Made by a program: the position numbers and the translations under genes
DNA from: Humulus lupulus
Lineage: Eukaryota; Streptophyta; Magnoliopsida; Rosales; Cannabaceae
Assembly: GCF_963169125.1 (NCBI RefSeq)
Contig: NC_084798.1
Location: 168,731,980-168,795,979, forward strand
Reading direction: 5' to 3'
Length of the DNA stretch: 64,000 bases
Part shown: in pieces, positions 24,428-36,221 of the stretch
Position numbering within the stretch: position 1 is the first letter of the stretch
Layout: every line of letters begins with the position of its first letter
Notes under the pieces: generated by a model
Told to the model about the DNA's origin: nothing
The model's input: the letters and a program-made list of their open reading frames with translations, nothing else
Database searches by the model: none

Positions 24428-25710
24428 GGGAAATTTCATGGAATATGCATATTAATATAAGGAAATGTATTGATATGGTAAGATAATGGCTCATCCCAAA
24501 AATAGGTCATTTAGTAAAAATTCGACCATATTACCCCTTTCATTAAAAGAACACATTTCTCTCTAACATTTTGTATCTCTCTCTTCCTCCCTTGTCATCG
24601 TATCACCCTCTCTCTCCCATGGTAGTAACATCAACACCACTACCCCACAATGGTAAGCTCTCTTTCTTTCTCACAAACTATTTATTTCTCTCATTTCTCA
24701 CCCTCTCTACTCACGATCATCTGAAAACAAAAAGAACAGAGAAACCCATAACCATTGAAGCACCCATGATTATTTTTTTTGGTTCTACGTAAAAATTTTA
24801 AGGCCATAAACATTCTAAACGTGTAAATCTAAAAAAAAAATACTATGAGTAAAAAAAATCAACTAAAACTAACATCTAAGCGAAAAGTTATGCATCACCA
24901 AAATTTTCGTCAAATTTTAGTGCAGAGCATTGCTACAGCATCGTAGGGGCATCACTGAATAAGCATCGTTGTAGTATCACCAGAGCATCGCTGAAGCATC
25001 ATTTTTACCATAGAAATCATAGAAAAATTGGTGCGTTGCTACATCATCGCAGGAGCATCACTACAACATCGCAGGAACATCGTCTAAGCATTGTAATAAC
25101 ATCGCTAGAGCATCGTTAGAGTATCGATGGAACATCACTGGAGCATCGCTAGAGCATCGTTGAAGCTTCATTTTTACCTCATAAATCATGGACAAATTGG
25201 AGCATCGCTACAACATCGTTAGATAAGCATCGCTACAACATGATTTGGTTCAAAATTCTGTAGAATTTTAGATTTTAGATTTGGAAAAAAAATTGATCAA
25301 ACCCAATAAATCATGCATAGATGTCTTGGAAACATTAAATATAGTGTTTTAAGAGAATCTTCTTGGGAGTTTTTAAGTTTTTTTTTAAATTTTGAATCAT
25401 TAAAACATAAAAAAAAATAGATTAATTATTGGTCGGGTTCATCAATGGTGATTGGAGGTGACAACAGCAATGGCGAGAACGACATTAAGGATGGTGGTGG
25501 CATTAAAGTGGTGTTCTGCCTTGTAGGGAGGTGGTGGTGGTAGAGAAACGAAAAGAGCTTGAGAGATAGTTTGAGAGAGATAGAGAGAATGTTGGTAATG
25601 AGAGAGATAATTGTGTCTAAATTTACAAAGTTTCATATTTTTGGATAGTAAGTTATGGAGGCATTTTTTTAAATTAACCCATATTATTGGGCATATGCCC
25701 TGAAATTCCC
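24428..25710. mobile_element. Mutator-like non-autonomous element with long inverted arms (copy 1)
   Basis: The ends are GGGAAATTTCATGG (24428) and, reversed, GGGAATTTCAGGGC (25710). Inverted similarity continues inward for hundreds of bases, including the CT/AG-rich strips at about 24560-24730 and 25540-25600. Flanks ATATATTAT (24419-24427) and TTATACTAT (25711-25719) match at 7 of 9 positions, the size of a Mutator-type target duplication. The centre (about 24925-25245) is made of repeated GCATCG-like words. No transposase is present. A relative lies at 53761-55078. Confidence 0.75.
24925..25245. repeat. Degenerate GCATCG/ACATCG short-repeat block
   Basis: More than a dozen units of the form (A/G)CATCG(C/T) spaced 10-20 bases, such as GAGCATCGCTAGAGCATCG near 25141. 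It forms the centre of the element at 24428. Confidence 0.75.
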
Positions 25711-25934
25711 TTATACTATTGGCAAAGCACATGTGCTGCCATTTTTTTTATAAATCATTTTCTCAAATTTTTTTATAAATAATTTTCTCAAATTTGAAAC
25801 AATAATTTTTTTTTTTTTTTTTTTTTTGATGAACCAGCAGGAATTCATTACTCCACAAACAGATTTACATCCTAAAAGCACCTTTTTCCAATAAGGCCTG
25901 TATACAATCTATACAAGAAAGTATTAGTAACTAA

Positions 25935-27098
25935 TTACAATAAGTCAAACCATGCCATATCTACTTGAGCTACATGCCTAGGCATAACATAAGTTATTCT
26001 AGTTTTGATCTGCCATTTTGCTTCCTGGACTAACAACTTAGGAGACACAATGCTTGATTGCCAAAGCTTGTTGTTCCGAGCCTGCCATAAATGATAAACC
26101 AGAGAGGCAACAGAGGTAGCTAAAACATTCTTCTGAAACTTGCTCTTCTTGGACCTTTCTATCCATCTAAGAAGGCCATGTAATGATTCTATGTGAGCTC
26201 TCCATCCCGGCCAATTCTTCAACTGTTGTAAGCAATCCTGAGAGAAAGAGCAACCGAAAAATAGATGGTCCACTGTTTCATTTGCACCATTGCAGAGGAT
26301 ACAAGTTGAATCTTTTGTTATGTTGAAACTTCGAAGCCTTTCTCTTGTCTTAAGCCTATTTTGAATTGCAATCCAGAGCACAAAGCTGTGCTTTGGGATA
26401 TTAAGCCTGCACCATACCTCTTTACTCCAATGGAAGCTCTCCTGTACCTGATTAAGCAACTTGTAACCAGAGGAAATTTGATAAGTATTCAATGTAAATT
26501 GCACAGGATCCAGTAGCTGTTTAATTTCATCTTTAATGTTCACCAATTTCCTCCAGTACCAGCTGCTTTGAGGCGGGGCATTGTAACCCCACCACTCCTC
26601 ATGTTTTATATACACATTATGCACCCACTTAACCCATAGATTGTCTTTCTTTGTTGCGATTGACCAGACATTTTTAATCAAAGCTGCTCAGTTCCACTCT
26701 GAAATGCTCATAAATCCAATTCCTCCAGCCTTCTTAGGCTTACACAGCTTCTTCCAGGCCACGCTTCCGGACCCAATCATATTGCTCTGCCCCTTCCAGA
26801 GAAAGCTTCTACAAATGCTTTCAATTTTAGATACAATCTTCTTAGGTAGAATCATGATTTGACTCCAGTGAGCATGAATAGACAGAAGCACAGAATTAAT
26901 CAAAACTGATCTACCTGCAAAAGATAAGTTTCTGGAACTCCAGGTCTTGATTCGAGCTGTCATCTTCTCAACCAATATTTTACATTCAGCAACTGAGATT
27001 CTCTTGGCACAGATGGGAATACCAAGATACTTAAACAGAATATCCTTTCTACTGAAACCTGATACATCAATCACTCTTCTAATCTCCTCTTCACTCAT
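25935..27098 (-). pseudogene. LINE ORF2 C-terminal part (zf-RVT-like), one stop
   Basis: Two pieces in one frame (27098-26688 and 26681-25935), parted by a TGA at 26688-26690. The first has the post-polymerase region ([16 protein letters not shown]-like [34 protein letters not shown]). The second has the domain after reverse transcriptase in plant LINEs: WCRLNIPKHSFVLWIAIQNR, then CILCNGANETVDHLFFGC with conserved Cys/His spacing. It ends at a stop near 25935 shortly before the tail. It is frameshifted from the upstream RT. Confidence 0.88.
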
Positions 27099-27828
27099 TC
27101 CACTGCAGTAAATGGCTGTTTTTTTTTATGTTTGGGTTCAAACTAGAGGAATTTGAGAACAACTTTAACCCCTGCAACATTAAATATATACTCTTGAAGT
27201 CACCTTTGCAGAACAACAACACATCATCAGCAAAGCTTAGATGATTAAGCTTTAAATCACTGCACCTTTCATGAAACTGAAAATCTTCCTTCTCCCTAAC
27301 TTTCTGCATAATTCTACTCAAGTATTCCATCCCAAGGACAAAAAGTAAGGGAGACATTGGATCCCCTTGTCTCAAGCCTCTCTTTGCTGCAAAGAATCCA
27401 TGCATAGATCCATTAAACATTAGGGAGTACCTAGGTGTAGTTACGCAATTCATTATGAGATTAATGAATTTAGCAGGGAATTGAAAAGCATGTAACATCT
27501 CCTCTAAGAATCCCCATTCCATAGTATCATAAGCCTTTTGTAAATCCAGCTTTATCATGTAATTGGGTCTAATTGATTTCCTTCCATAATGCCTTATTAG
27601 ATCCTGACAGATCATAATATTATGAGCGATGAACCTGCCTTTAATGAACCCCCCTTGATTTTGAGCCACAAGATCTGGAAGAATGACTTTAAGTCTACTG
27701 CAAATCAGCTTTGTAGCTACTTTGTATAAGACATTGCAACAAGCTATGGGGCGATAATCACTTATAGCATTAGGACATTTGCACTTAGGAATAAGGGTAA
27801 TAACTGTAGAGTTAAGCTCTTTTAGCAA
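27091..27828 (-). pseudogene. LINE ORF2 reverse transcriptase (part)
   Basis: The non-LTR reverse transcriptase core: [73 protein letters not shown] and the active box [15 protein letters not shown], with both Asp present. It is in the same frame as the endonuclease part upstream because the intervening solo LTR plus its duplication is 1914 bp, a multiple of three. The frame is lost near 27117-27127 in a T9 run, which looks like a one-base slip. Confidence 0.92.
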
Positions 27829-28983
27829 GTGTAATGACCCACTACTCTAGACTATTTGGACCATTAATGAAACTATACATAAAACTTACATGTTTACGAA
27901 AATACCATAATTTATTGAGTAACTTGCAAAATAAGAGTTATTTACAAATAAACAGAATACTAAGAAGGATTATGGGATCCCATTGTCTTTAAAAACAAAA
28001 GATGATTTAAAATAAAAGACATTACATAATTGGTGCGGAAAATACACATAAAATCATAAGAACATAAAATGAGACTACATCCTCGAATCGAATAACGCTC
28101 GGCCCCTTGACTCCATTCACCATCGATACACATCCTCCAAGCGTCACGAATCTTACCGCCTCTAAAGCTTATTTTTCTGCACATAAAACAAAAAGGAATG
28201 AGCCTAATGCCCAGCAAGGAAAAATCTAACACATAGTCATACACATAATTTCATAAGAAACCTAAAGACTTAACATAATACATATAACATACACTTATTA
28301 TAATGGCCATTATTACTTGGGGTCCCATAGACTAAACAAGCATATGCCCATGGGATTAGTGGGGTCCTACTAGCTAAGTAGGTCATATGCCCATAACCCA
28401 TTTGGGGTCTTGTTAGTCATATGGGTCATATGCCCAAGCCTACAAACATATATACATATCATAACACATTTAATAACATAAAACATATAGATAACATAAG
28501 CACATAACATATTGATTCTAGCCTATTTTCCTTACCAAAGTTACTGGGATATAATGGACTGAGTTGGGACTTTTGGAACACTCCTAAAACCATAATGAAC
28601 AAGAGTGAGTTGAAAGAAGAAGAAGAAATGAAAAGGATGGAAAGACTAAACCATAAAAAACATACTTACCGACTTATATGCTTAAGAACTTGGATTCCCT
28701 AACCAAAATAAGAATGAGGTTAGGGGACTGAGTAGAAGGTTTTGAGAAAGGAAATAACATGAAATAAATGAAGTAGAGTTTCGGGTTTACCTCAAAGATT
28801 TGCAAGATCAAACTAACCTCCACCGAAATACTATAGAACTCCCTTCCCAAAGTGTTTGATAAGCTTATGATGTTTAAGCTTATAGTTTTTCCCCAAACCA
28901 GGTGTTTACACTCTCACACTCACTTAACACTAGCAGCTTCTGAACTTAGAGCAAATGGTGAATAATGGCTGGGTACTAGGTCC

Positions 28984-28991
28984 TATTTATA
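28984..28991 (-). promoter_or_regulatory. D1 LTR TATA box
   Basis: TATTTATA on the plus strand, sense AACTCTATAAATAGGA, the same core as in the LTRs of element C. Confidence 0.6.
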
Positions 28992-29173
28992 GAGTTTGGG
29001 AATGAAAATATCTTGATTTTACTTGAATAAAAATAATGGCTTTTTAGGTGAAAATCATTTGAATAATCGTTCAGCAGAGGCTGAAGACTCGTTCAAAAGA
29101 TGCTGGACTGTTGAAGGAGTTTGAATGGCTGAAAGGAAATGAATTCAAAAATGTTTGAAAACATACTGGAGGA

Positions 29174-29301
29174 GGCGATATATCGCCCCCTGTAGGCGAT
29201 ATATCGCCTGGGCCAGTATGCCCGAGGCGACCGTGCATCGTTTCGTGTTTTCCGTATTTACGTGCTGCGATATATCGCCCCCTATAGCTGCGATATATCG
29301 G
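29174..29301. repeat. Dyad cluster GGCGATATATCGCC in D1
   Basis: Perfect 14-bp palindromes at 29174-29187 and 29195-29208, a 12-bp core at 29267-29278 and a near copy at about 29290-29301, in an otherwise AT-rich LTR. Confidence 0.9.
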
Positions 29302-29738
29302 CTTATGCTGAATAATTAAACACGAAATTACATATTTTTAGCTAAGTTTGAATGGAGTAAACAGCCTTGACTAAGCCCTCAACGTATTCAAAGCTGCTGA
29401 CTGACCCTATATCATTCAAACTTTACCCTTATTTTATTTAATCCTCCAAAATACTTAATCCTTAATTACCATTCATAACATGTGCTTAAAATCCTATTGG
29501 TTGATGTCTAAACCTTATAATATAATAAATATAATCCTTAATATCAGTCACATTAATCAAACCTTAGGTTATACTTAATATTCTTAAACTATAGGTTAAA
29601 CTTAGAAAATCTATAAGTACTACTATGAGTGTCCAAATAATTCCCGGTCTGAACCAAAAATCCACAGTAACAAAGATAACACTAAACATACTATAATACT
29701 ACTAAACAATTAGCTAAGTAAAGTTCTTGGACTCTACA

Positions 29739-31215
29739 GCAAGTGCCATGTAAGCAAGAAAGATGTTACAGCTTCAAATATTTCATTTCCAACCAACTCC
29801 CAATTGTCCTGAAAGAAATAGCTGCAATATCCATTAGGACCTGGAGCTTTGATGCCGGGAATGCTAAACACAACATCTTTAATATCATCTTTAGAAAAAT
29901 CGGCTAACAGCAGATCTGCCTGCTGTCTAGAAATCACAGGTCCTTGAGCCATTATTGAAGCTTTAACTGGCTGTCTATTCTCCATTTGAGTGCCTAATAA
30001 AGACTGATAATAGGATAGAAATGCTTCAATAACACCAGCATGATCCTCTACTCCGTTCCCTTCTGCATTGGTAATAGAATATATCCTATTTTGACATCTT
30101 CTTTCCTTGATACTGGAGTGAAAAATAGCAGAATTTTCGTCACCTTCTTTTATCCAGGTATCCTTAGACTTTTGAGACAAGAATGAGCAGTAATATTTAT
30201 GCACCCCAGCATAATGCCTTCTAGCTTCCAACTCTTGATATTGCAGATCCACATTCAAAGGGTCTCTATGCAGCTTGTTCTGGCATTCATTAAGCTTCTC
30301 TCTAGCTTGCAAATCTGCCATATGAATCGCTGAAAAACCCAGCTTGTTTAGATCTTTAAAGATAGCCTTAAGGTCTTTAAGCTTAGTCATAACTTGGAAC
30401 ATTTTAGTCCCTTTAACAGTCTGATGCCACACCCTACTCACTTCTTGGTGGTATTGAGGATGGGAAGACCACATCCGAAAATACTTGAATGGCTTCTTAC
30501 CACTAGGAATATCAGAATGCACTGTTAAAATTGCTAGAGTGTGATCGAAAATTCCTTCATTAAGAAAAATAGCTTCAGTAGTTGTAAATCTATCCATCCA
30601 CGCTTTATTTGCCAGAACTCTATCAATCTTGGAGTAGATTCTATCTGATCCCTGCTGCTTATTACTCCAAGTAAAGAAATTCCCACTGAATTTAACATCT
30701 TCTAGGTTGCAGTAAGAGACACAATTCATGAAATCATTATTAGAGCTGTGTCTAACTCTATCACCAATTCTTTCATCTCTGTTCAGGATATCATTAAAGT
30801 CCCCAAGCACTACCCAGGGATCTACTCTAGTCAATTCCTGTAAACTTTTCCACAAAATTTTCCTTCCCTCTTCATCATTAAAGCCATATACAAATGTAGT
30901 GAAAAATCTATGCTTATCATCCACAGTAGCAACAAACAAGTGAATAAGTTGATTTGAGCAGCTGAGTATACTTACATTGAATCTCAAAGGATTCCAAGCA
31001 ACTATAATTCTTCCTCCTTTGTGCCACGCACTGTTAGTTGTGAAGCACCAACCTGAGAACATATGTACATACAAGGCTCCAAGCTTTGGAGCCTTAACTC
31101 TCGTCTCAAGAAGACCAATTAAACCAGCTTTCTGGTTGACAATAAATTGCCTTACTGCATTTTGCTTATGTTGGCTATTGATCCCTCGGACGTTCCAACA
31201 TATAATCCTATCCAT
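29739..31215 (-). pseudogene. LINE ORF2 N-terminus: AP-type endonuclease (part)
   Basis: It starts MDRIICWNVRGINSQHKQ, the first strand of the LINE endonuclease. Next come GLLETRVKAPKL (catalytic Glu), VLGDFNDILNRDERIG (Asp-x-Asn), the NKAWM region and DHTLAILTV (terminal Asp-His). After about residue 240 comes the linker to the polymerase, ending near IPGIKAPGPNGYCSYFF. The reading is cut by solo LTR D1 at 29738. The catalytic residues are intact. The start codon at 31215 overlaps the end of ORF1 (31208). Confidence 0.9.
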
Positions 31216-32548
31216 TGGAAAGAGGAGGCTCTCCCCCCCCCCCCCCCCCCCCCCTTCCTGTATTCTCCAATTCCTCCACAGTTAGCTTTTGATCTTCTTG
31301 AGTTGAGGATTCATTCTGGTTCTCCCCAGTCACAGCACTTGTTGAGATGTTAGGATCTGATAACACCTGGAAATAATTCATAGTGGAAGGGCCAGCCAAA
31401 GAATCCTTGGCTTTGACCCTCCACCCTTTTGTAATAGCCTGAAACCCATCAACAGTAGATTTAACTGCCTCTGTCTTTTTTTCCTTCTCTGGTTTCTTAA
31501 TCTCTTCTTTAACTATCCATTGTTGCTTCCTGCCCTCTTTCCTTCTACAATCATTAGTAGCATGCCCCATCCCCTTGCAATGACCACACATGATCGGTTT
31601 CCATTCATACGTAACTCCTACAGTGACAGTAAAACCAAATTCATCCTCAAATTCAATACAACTTGGAAAATCCTGTTGAAGACAGACTTCAATAAGAACA
31701 CGAGGATAACTGAGTTTATCTCTCTCTTTTGTAACCGCATCAACCATCAGTAGCTTCCCTACTTGGCCTAAAATCTTGAAAAGAGACTTTTGACCCTAGT
31801 ATTTCAATTCTAGATCATCCAACTGAACCCAAATTGGAACTGTTCGAATGTCCTCTTTCTTGAAATTAGTATTCGGATCCCAAGCCTTCATAATAACAGG
31901 CCTCTTATTGAAGAAGATGTATCCCCCCGTGAGTATAGCATCTTTATCTTTAATACAATCAAATCTAATAAAGAAAATGCCATATGAAAGCATACCCACC
32001 TTATCTACTTTGTCTTTCCATAAGCGCCTTGCAAAACCTTCTAGAACAGAGAGAGGCGAATTGGCTCCCAGTACATAACATACAATCGAAGAATTCCAGT
32101 AAGAAATCTCCTCTTCAATATCTTCCATAGTGATTTTAATCTTGTTAGCCTGTTCCGATTTCGGAAAAGATGTTTCCCGATTCCTAACCACACTCCCAGA
32201 TCTGAGCACTGGAGATGTAGTAGAAAGACCTTTTGATAGAGCAGTCGAACATTTCTGAGTAGCTTCTAGGAAGGCAGTAAAATCAGAGCGAAGATCATCT
32301 TGCTGTTGAATTGCCTTCAGAGATGACTTCGGGGACAAAGGTGCCTGAAATACATCCTGTAAGCCAGGATCATCACCATGTTCCTCTGCACCTTCATCAT
32401 CGTCTGTGAACTCAAGAGGCTCAATTCCTAAAACTTCCTCCATAGATTTAGTTTTTTTCACATCCGCAGTGGAATTAGGACCTCTTTTCTTCTTCTTCTT
32501 AGCAGAACCTTTCAGCTTCCCCTGCATCTTTGCTCTTGTTTTCGCCAT
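31208..32548 (-). pseudogene. LINE ORF1: DUF4283-type RNA-binding protein with CCHC knuckle, one stop
   Basis: It starts MAKTRAKMQGKLKGSAKKKK, a basic N-terminus, then an acidic strip, then the DUF4283-like region (SYWNSSIVCYVLGANSPL, FARRLWKD, GIFFIRFD) that binds RNA in plant LINEs. A TAG at 31796-31798 interrupts it in frame. The second part has the zinc knuckle CGHCKGMGHATNDC (C-x2-C-x4-H-x4-C) near 31560-31600 and ends in a glycine run encoded by the C22 tract. Only the stop separates it from an open frame. Confidence 0.88.
31233..31254. repeat. C22 homopolymer
   Basis: A run of 22 C within the 3' end of LINE ORF1, coding glycine on the minus strand. Its length is prone to slippage and sequencing error. 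Confidence 0.9.
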
Positions 32549-32603
32549 GGCACCAGCCCACGAGAGAGCTGCAAAAAGCTAGGAGGCTTGAAACAATAAT
32601 TTT

Positions 32604-32924
32604 AAATAAATAATATCATATCTAAATTAGTTTCAAATATATATAATTCAACTTACGTATAGAAATCACTAATTTTGGTACAAATAAATTTTATTATGAC
32701 AAAATAGCTCAAATTTATTTTATAAATATTTGTACTATATTTAAAATATATTTAAATTTTTTTATTAAATATATTTTTAATGAAACAATAAAATTCTAAA
32801 TGTAACTTCTTTTTTAGTATGTAAGGTTATGAACATTTTGTAACACTCTACATTCAATATAAATTTAAAGAATGTCAAATTGATATCATAAAATAGTTAT
32901 GTTAATTAAACTCTAGAAGAATAT
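32604..32924. other. AT-rich spacer
   Basis: About 320 bp of AT-rich sequence between the LINE and solo LTR A'. I see nothing in it. Confidence 0.6.
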
Positions 32925-34434
32925 TGTAACGTCTCAAACTTGCTAAAAAGGCTTAGTGTCTTGGTAAGTGTGCTGGGAGGGCACAATTTGATTTATATGT
33001 GTAATTAATGGAATATATTTGATTATGCGGTATACATGTTTTATATGGTGATGTGAATAGTTATGCATGTTTATGTGTATTAAATATGCATGTGGGCCCA
33101 TTTTTGTAAATTGGGGCATATTTATAATTTTTGACTCGTTGAGGGTATATTGTATTATGTATGCATTATGAGTGAGACCCCAGTGTTATGGGGATACATT
33201 TGAGATGTGTGGTCTGAGGCAATCCTAGTGAGCGGATTAGCGGAATAGTCACAACGGGGATAAATACCCGGCTTGGGGTGAGCCTAGGGGTATTTTGAGA
33301 AACCTAGTGAGTGTTTGGGATTTATCAGGTAATAGGTAGTTATTTGGTGATTAATTTGGTATGTCAGGATTAATTGGGAATGTATAGGGCTACTTGAGGT
33401 TTAGCAGGAAAATGGTGGTAAAAATTGATTTTTCCCTCAGGGGCATTAAGGAGTAAGGTTTTGTGCTAGGGGCATTTAAGTCTTTTGGGTATCAAAGGGA
33501 TAGACTTAGGAATGCCTTCAGGAATTAACCAGAAACCTCAAGACTCTCTCTCTCTCTCTCTCTCATGGTGGAAGTTTTGAAAGATTGAAAGGGAATAACA
33601 CTAAATCTTTAATTTTGGGGCAAGGATTGCTGGGGAAATTAAAGCTCAGTGGGGCAGGGAGTTTCTAAGCTTAAGGAAGCAACTAGGATCTATCTAATCA
33701 GTGGTAATTGGAAGTTTTAGGTGTTCGGAACGATTCCCAGTGCATAGGGGAAGTTGCAGTATTGGTATACAACAAAAATATTCATATAAACAATTTTATA
33801 TGAGGATCTTTTAATAGGCAATATATTAATCAACATATATAATATGTATATGAAAAATAATACGAAACGATTTACCTCTTGTAGCCTATCAAGAATCCTT
33901 GAATCTTTTCGTATGTATTTCGATCTTCCTATCCTTGCTAGAGTACACACACCTAGATCTTCCAAGACGTTGTCTACACCTCAAGATGTGGGTGGGCACA
34001 TAGAGAACAATGATCAATTTTGTGAATCAAAAGTATTCTTAACACATGAGACTTTTGATTATAGGGTAGAGAGAAAATGATTTTTCTTTTGTAAAAAAGA
34101 TGATAATTTTTATTCTTATTAAAAACGTTTTGTTTATATTTTCTATCATATAGAATATATTGGCATTATTACCATAATAATAATAAGAATAAAAAAAAAA
34201 TCAATCATCTTAAAACCCCTTTTAAAATGTTTTATCAATTAATTAAAAATAAAAATAAAAAATCAATATCTGATTAAATCAGATGTGCCACACACATAGA
34301 GCAGTCAAAGCCCTATGTGTGTGGCCTATCCGTGAAAAATGAGATTTTGATTTTTTCATGTGTTTTTATTTTAAATAATTAATAATTAGATATCCAAATA
34401 TGGTATCATCTTTTTAAGGAAAATATAACAACTT

Positions 34435-35248
34435 TGTTGACGCCATTTTTCGTCAACTTAAATAGTAGAGCAATTCAACAATAAAATACTGGTGCAAATG
34501 AATAAAGAGGAAAACTAGAGGATTTTTACGTGGTTCAGCAGTTAACTCTGCCTAGTCCACGAGTCTATGTTATTAAGACTTGGGAGTTTTTTGGAAACTT
34601 TTCAGAGAAGAGTTGCCCAGAGTTTTCTCTCAAGAAATCAGAAATCGATCCCTTACAAATGGTGTTTCCTTCTCTATTTATAGAGAAGGTTACAGAATTC
34701 ATTCCCACATATTTCGGGATGATATTCTGTAAATCAATTAATATAATCCATTATTTCCTTTATACAGGGAAACGTCCCATGAAGATCGGGAACGGATAAT
34801 AGATTAAATGATATCCCTTAAATATTGGGGTTATACAACAATAAACATGTTCACACGTAACTGATCATCCCAAATGATTCATAAAATTTTCGAGATCAGC
34901 AATTGACATTGAACTTGCTTAGACCATGAGTCAACCATGAGGTCGTCACCTCACTTTGAGCTATGCTCGGAACAAGTAGATGCTGACGATACTATCACAT
35001 CCAAGCTTGTACTTCACGAGCTTGAACCATCTCACTTGAAGGCAATCAGTGAAAAAAATATATTCAAGTGTTGCACCATGCCATTGCGAGCTCAAAGAAT
35101 ATTCGAGACTACACATCCTCGAGGTCGTTGTTCACTTCAAAGAGGTTCGACGGTGCAAATATATGATGACCACATATATTTCGAGCTCACACCTGACGAG
35201 CCCAGTTTCCAGGGTCATAACTTCTTATCTCGAAAAATGGGTGTAACA
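34435..35248 (-). repeat. Tat1 3' LTR (left)
   Basis: 814 bp. A reversed TATA box (TATTTATA) is at 34675-34682. Near 34521-34565 is the block that in sense reads ACTCGTGGACTAGG...TGAACCACGTAAAAA, shared with the Tat2 LTR. Confidence 0.93.
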
Positions 35249-35265
35249 TTTTTCCCCCTCAAAAG
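35249..35265 (-). promoter_or_regulatory. Tat1 polypurine tract
   Basis: Sense CTTTTGAGGGGGAAAAA, touching the 3' LTR. Confidence 0.8.
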
Positions 35266-35524
35266 TATCAGTTCGAATCCCGTGAGAAGGAAAATTTTGA
35301 ACTGCCCTTCTTGGAAATTGTACTATCAAGTGTACTTGAGTGTAGACATGTGTCAGGAAGGTATAGGATGATCAAAGTACTTGAGTATGTTTGCACCATA
35401 CCCATGTCTTCTCACCTGCCACCTTTTTGCTGCCATTGCCACACCAATACTCGCTCGTTTGATCAGATACCAATCTCATCCCGCGGTCCAAATTTAATTT
35501 GTCGTTTGGCATTCTGCTGTGGCC

Positions 35525-35532
35525 TATAAATA
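35525..35532 (+). promoter_or_regulatory. TATA box of the antisense gene in Tat1
   Basis: TATAAATA in GGCCTATAAATACGCC, on the strand opposite to Tat1 gag-pol and 277 bp inside the 3' LTR. A C/T-rich leader (TCGTCTTCTTCATTTC) follows about 15 bases on, suited to transcription start near 35555. Confidence 0.6.
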
Positions 35533-35740
35533 CGCCTATCGTCTTCTTCATTTCAATTTTACACTTTCAAGTTTTCAAAGAAAAGGAAAAAACAAAAAAC
35601 CAGAACTTAGAACTCGTTCTACTTTTGTATGTTCTCTAAGCCGAGGAAACAAAGCACCGTTGGCCTGTTCGACTCCATGGGATCGTTTTTGCAACCTCTC
35701 CTTCGATCATCGATTTCTTTGTACCCACCAGCCACACTAT

Positions 35741-36221
35741 GTAAGTATCTGTTCTATGTTCATTCTGTTTTTCCATGCATGTTTATGTTGTACTAGCACT
35801 TTGGACACTATTTTTTAGTATCAGAATGCTTTAGTCAATGTCAAGTAGTTTTTAGGCTCTTCTGATGTTACGATTTTCCAAACCCAGATTTTTCACAAAT
35901 GGTGCAAATATGGCTTTTACTAGGTTATCTTGATTTCGACTATCATATCATGTAGACCAAGAAACTGGGTATAGGATTAGGGTTTTCAAATTGCGCGTTT
36001 CCCAAAAATATCACTTTTTGAGTAACCGCCAACTTTTTCCCTGAAAATCTGGGATTCTCTAAAATAAATCCACTTCTCCCCTTTACATGGAATGCACGCT
36101 CCTGATCTCGTTCTTTTGACTGAGCTCGTTCCATAGTCTCGAGCATTTGAGCTCAGACCATCCTGATTTTTATTCTTAATCTCTTGTTCGTCTGGTGCTT
36201 ACCCTTTTTCTTTCTTGCTAG
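35741..36221 (+). other. Predicted 5'-UTR intron of the antisense gene
   Basis: Donor CTATG|GTAAGTAT and acceptor TTCTTTCTTGCTAG, 481 bp, with the ATG of the coding part as the next three bases. Confidence 0.65.

Larger units (their letters stand above)
27830..29738 (-). mobile_element. Solo LTR D1 (Ty3/gypsy type)
   Basis: 1909 bp, TGTAATGACCCAC...GGACTCTACA, with a perfect target duplication GCAAG (27825-27829 and 29739-29743) and no interior, so it is what is left after LTR-LTR recombination. It has three degenerate repeats ending CATATGCCCA (28316-28440), a reversed TATA box (28984-28991) and four dyads built on CGATATATCG (29174-29301). The minus orientation is inferred from the TATA box and from splice-donor-like AGGTAAG-type sites. 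D2 at 41661 is its relative. Confidence 0.9.
25810..32587 (-). mobile_element. L1-type LINE, full-length structure with defects, split by solo LTR D1
   Basis: A perfect 16-bp target duplication TTGAAACAATAATTTT flanks it at 25794-25809 and 32588-32603, and a T tract to 25827 is its poly(A) tail read on the plus strand. It carries ORF1 and ORF2 overlapping by a few bases, with an apparent 5' leader of only about 39 bp. Without the 1.9-kb solo LTR it is about 4.9 kb. Damage is light: one stop in ORF1; one frameshift and one stop in ORF2. The clean duplication and intact tail suggest a fairly recent insertion. Confidence 0.93.

Noticed and set aside
24571..25732. Open stretches on both strands at 24571-24792 and 25442-25732
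   Set aside because: They are translations of the inverted arms of a Mutator-like element, mirror images of each other, low complexity and without a protein family.
35519..35818. A 99-residue open stretch over the proposed leader of the antisense gene
   Set aside because: Its start overlaps the TATA box, so it could not be fully transcribed from that promoter, and it reads through a strong splice donor at 35741.
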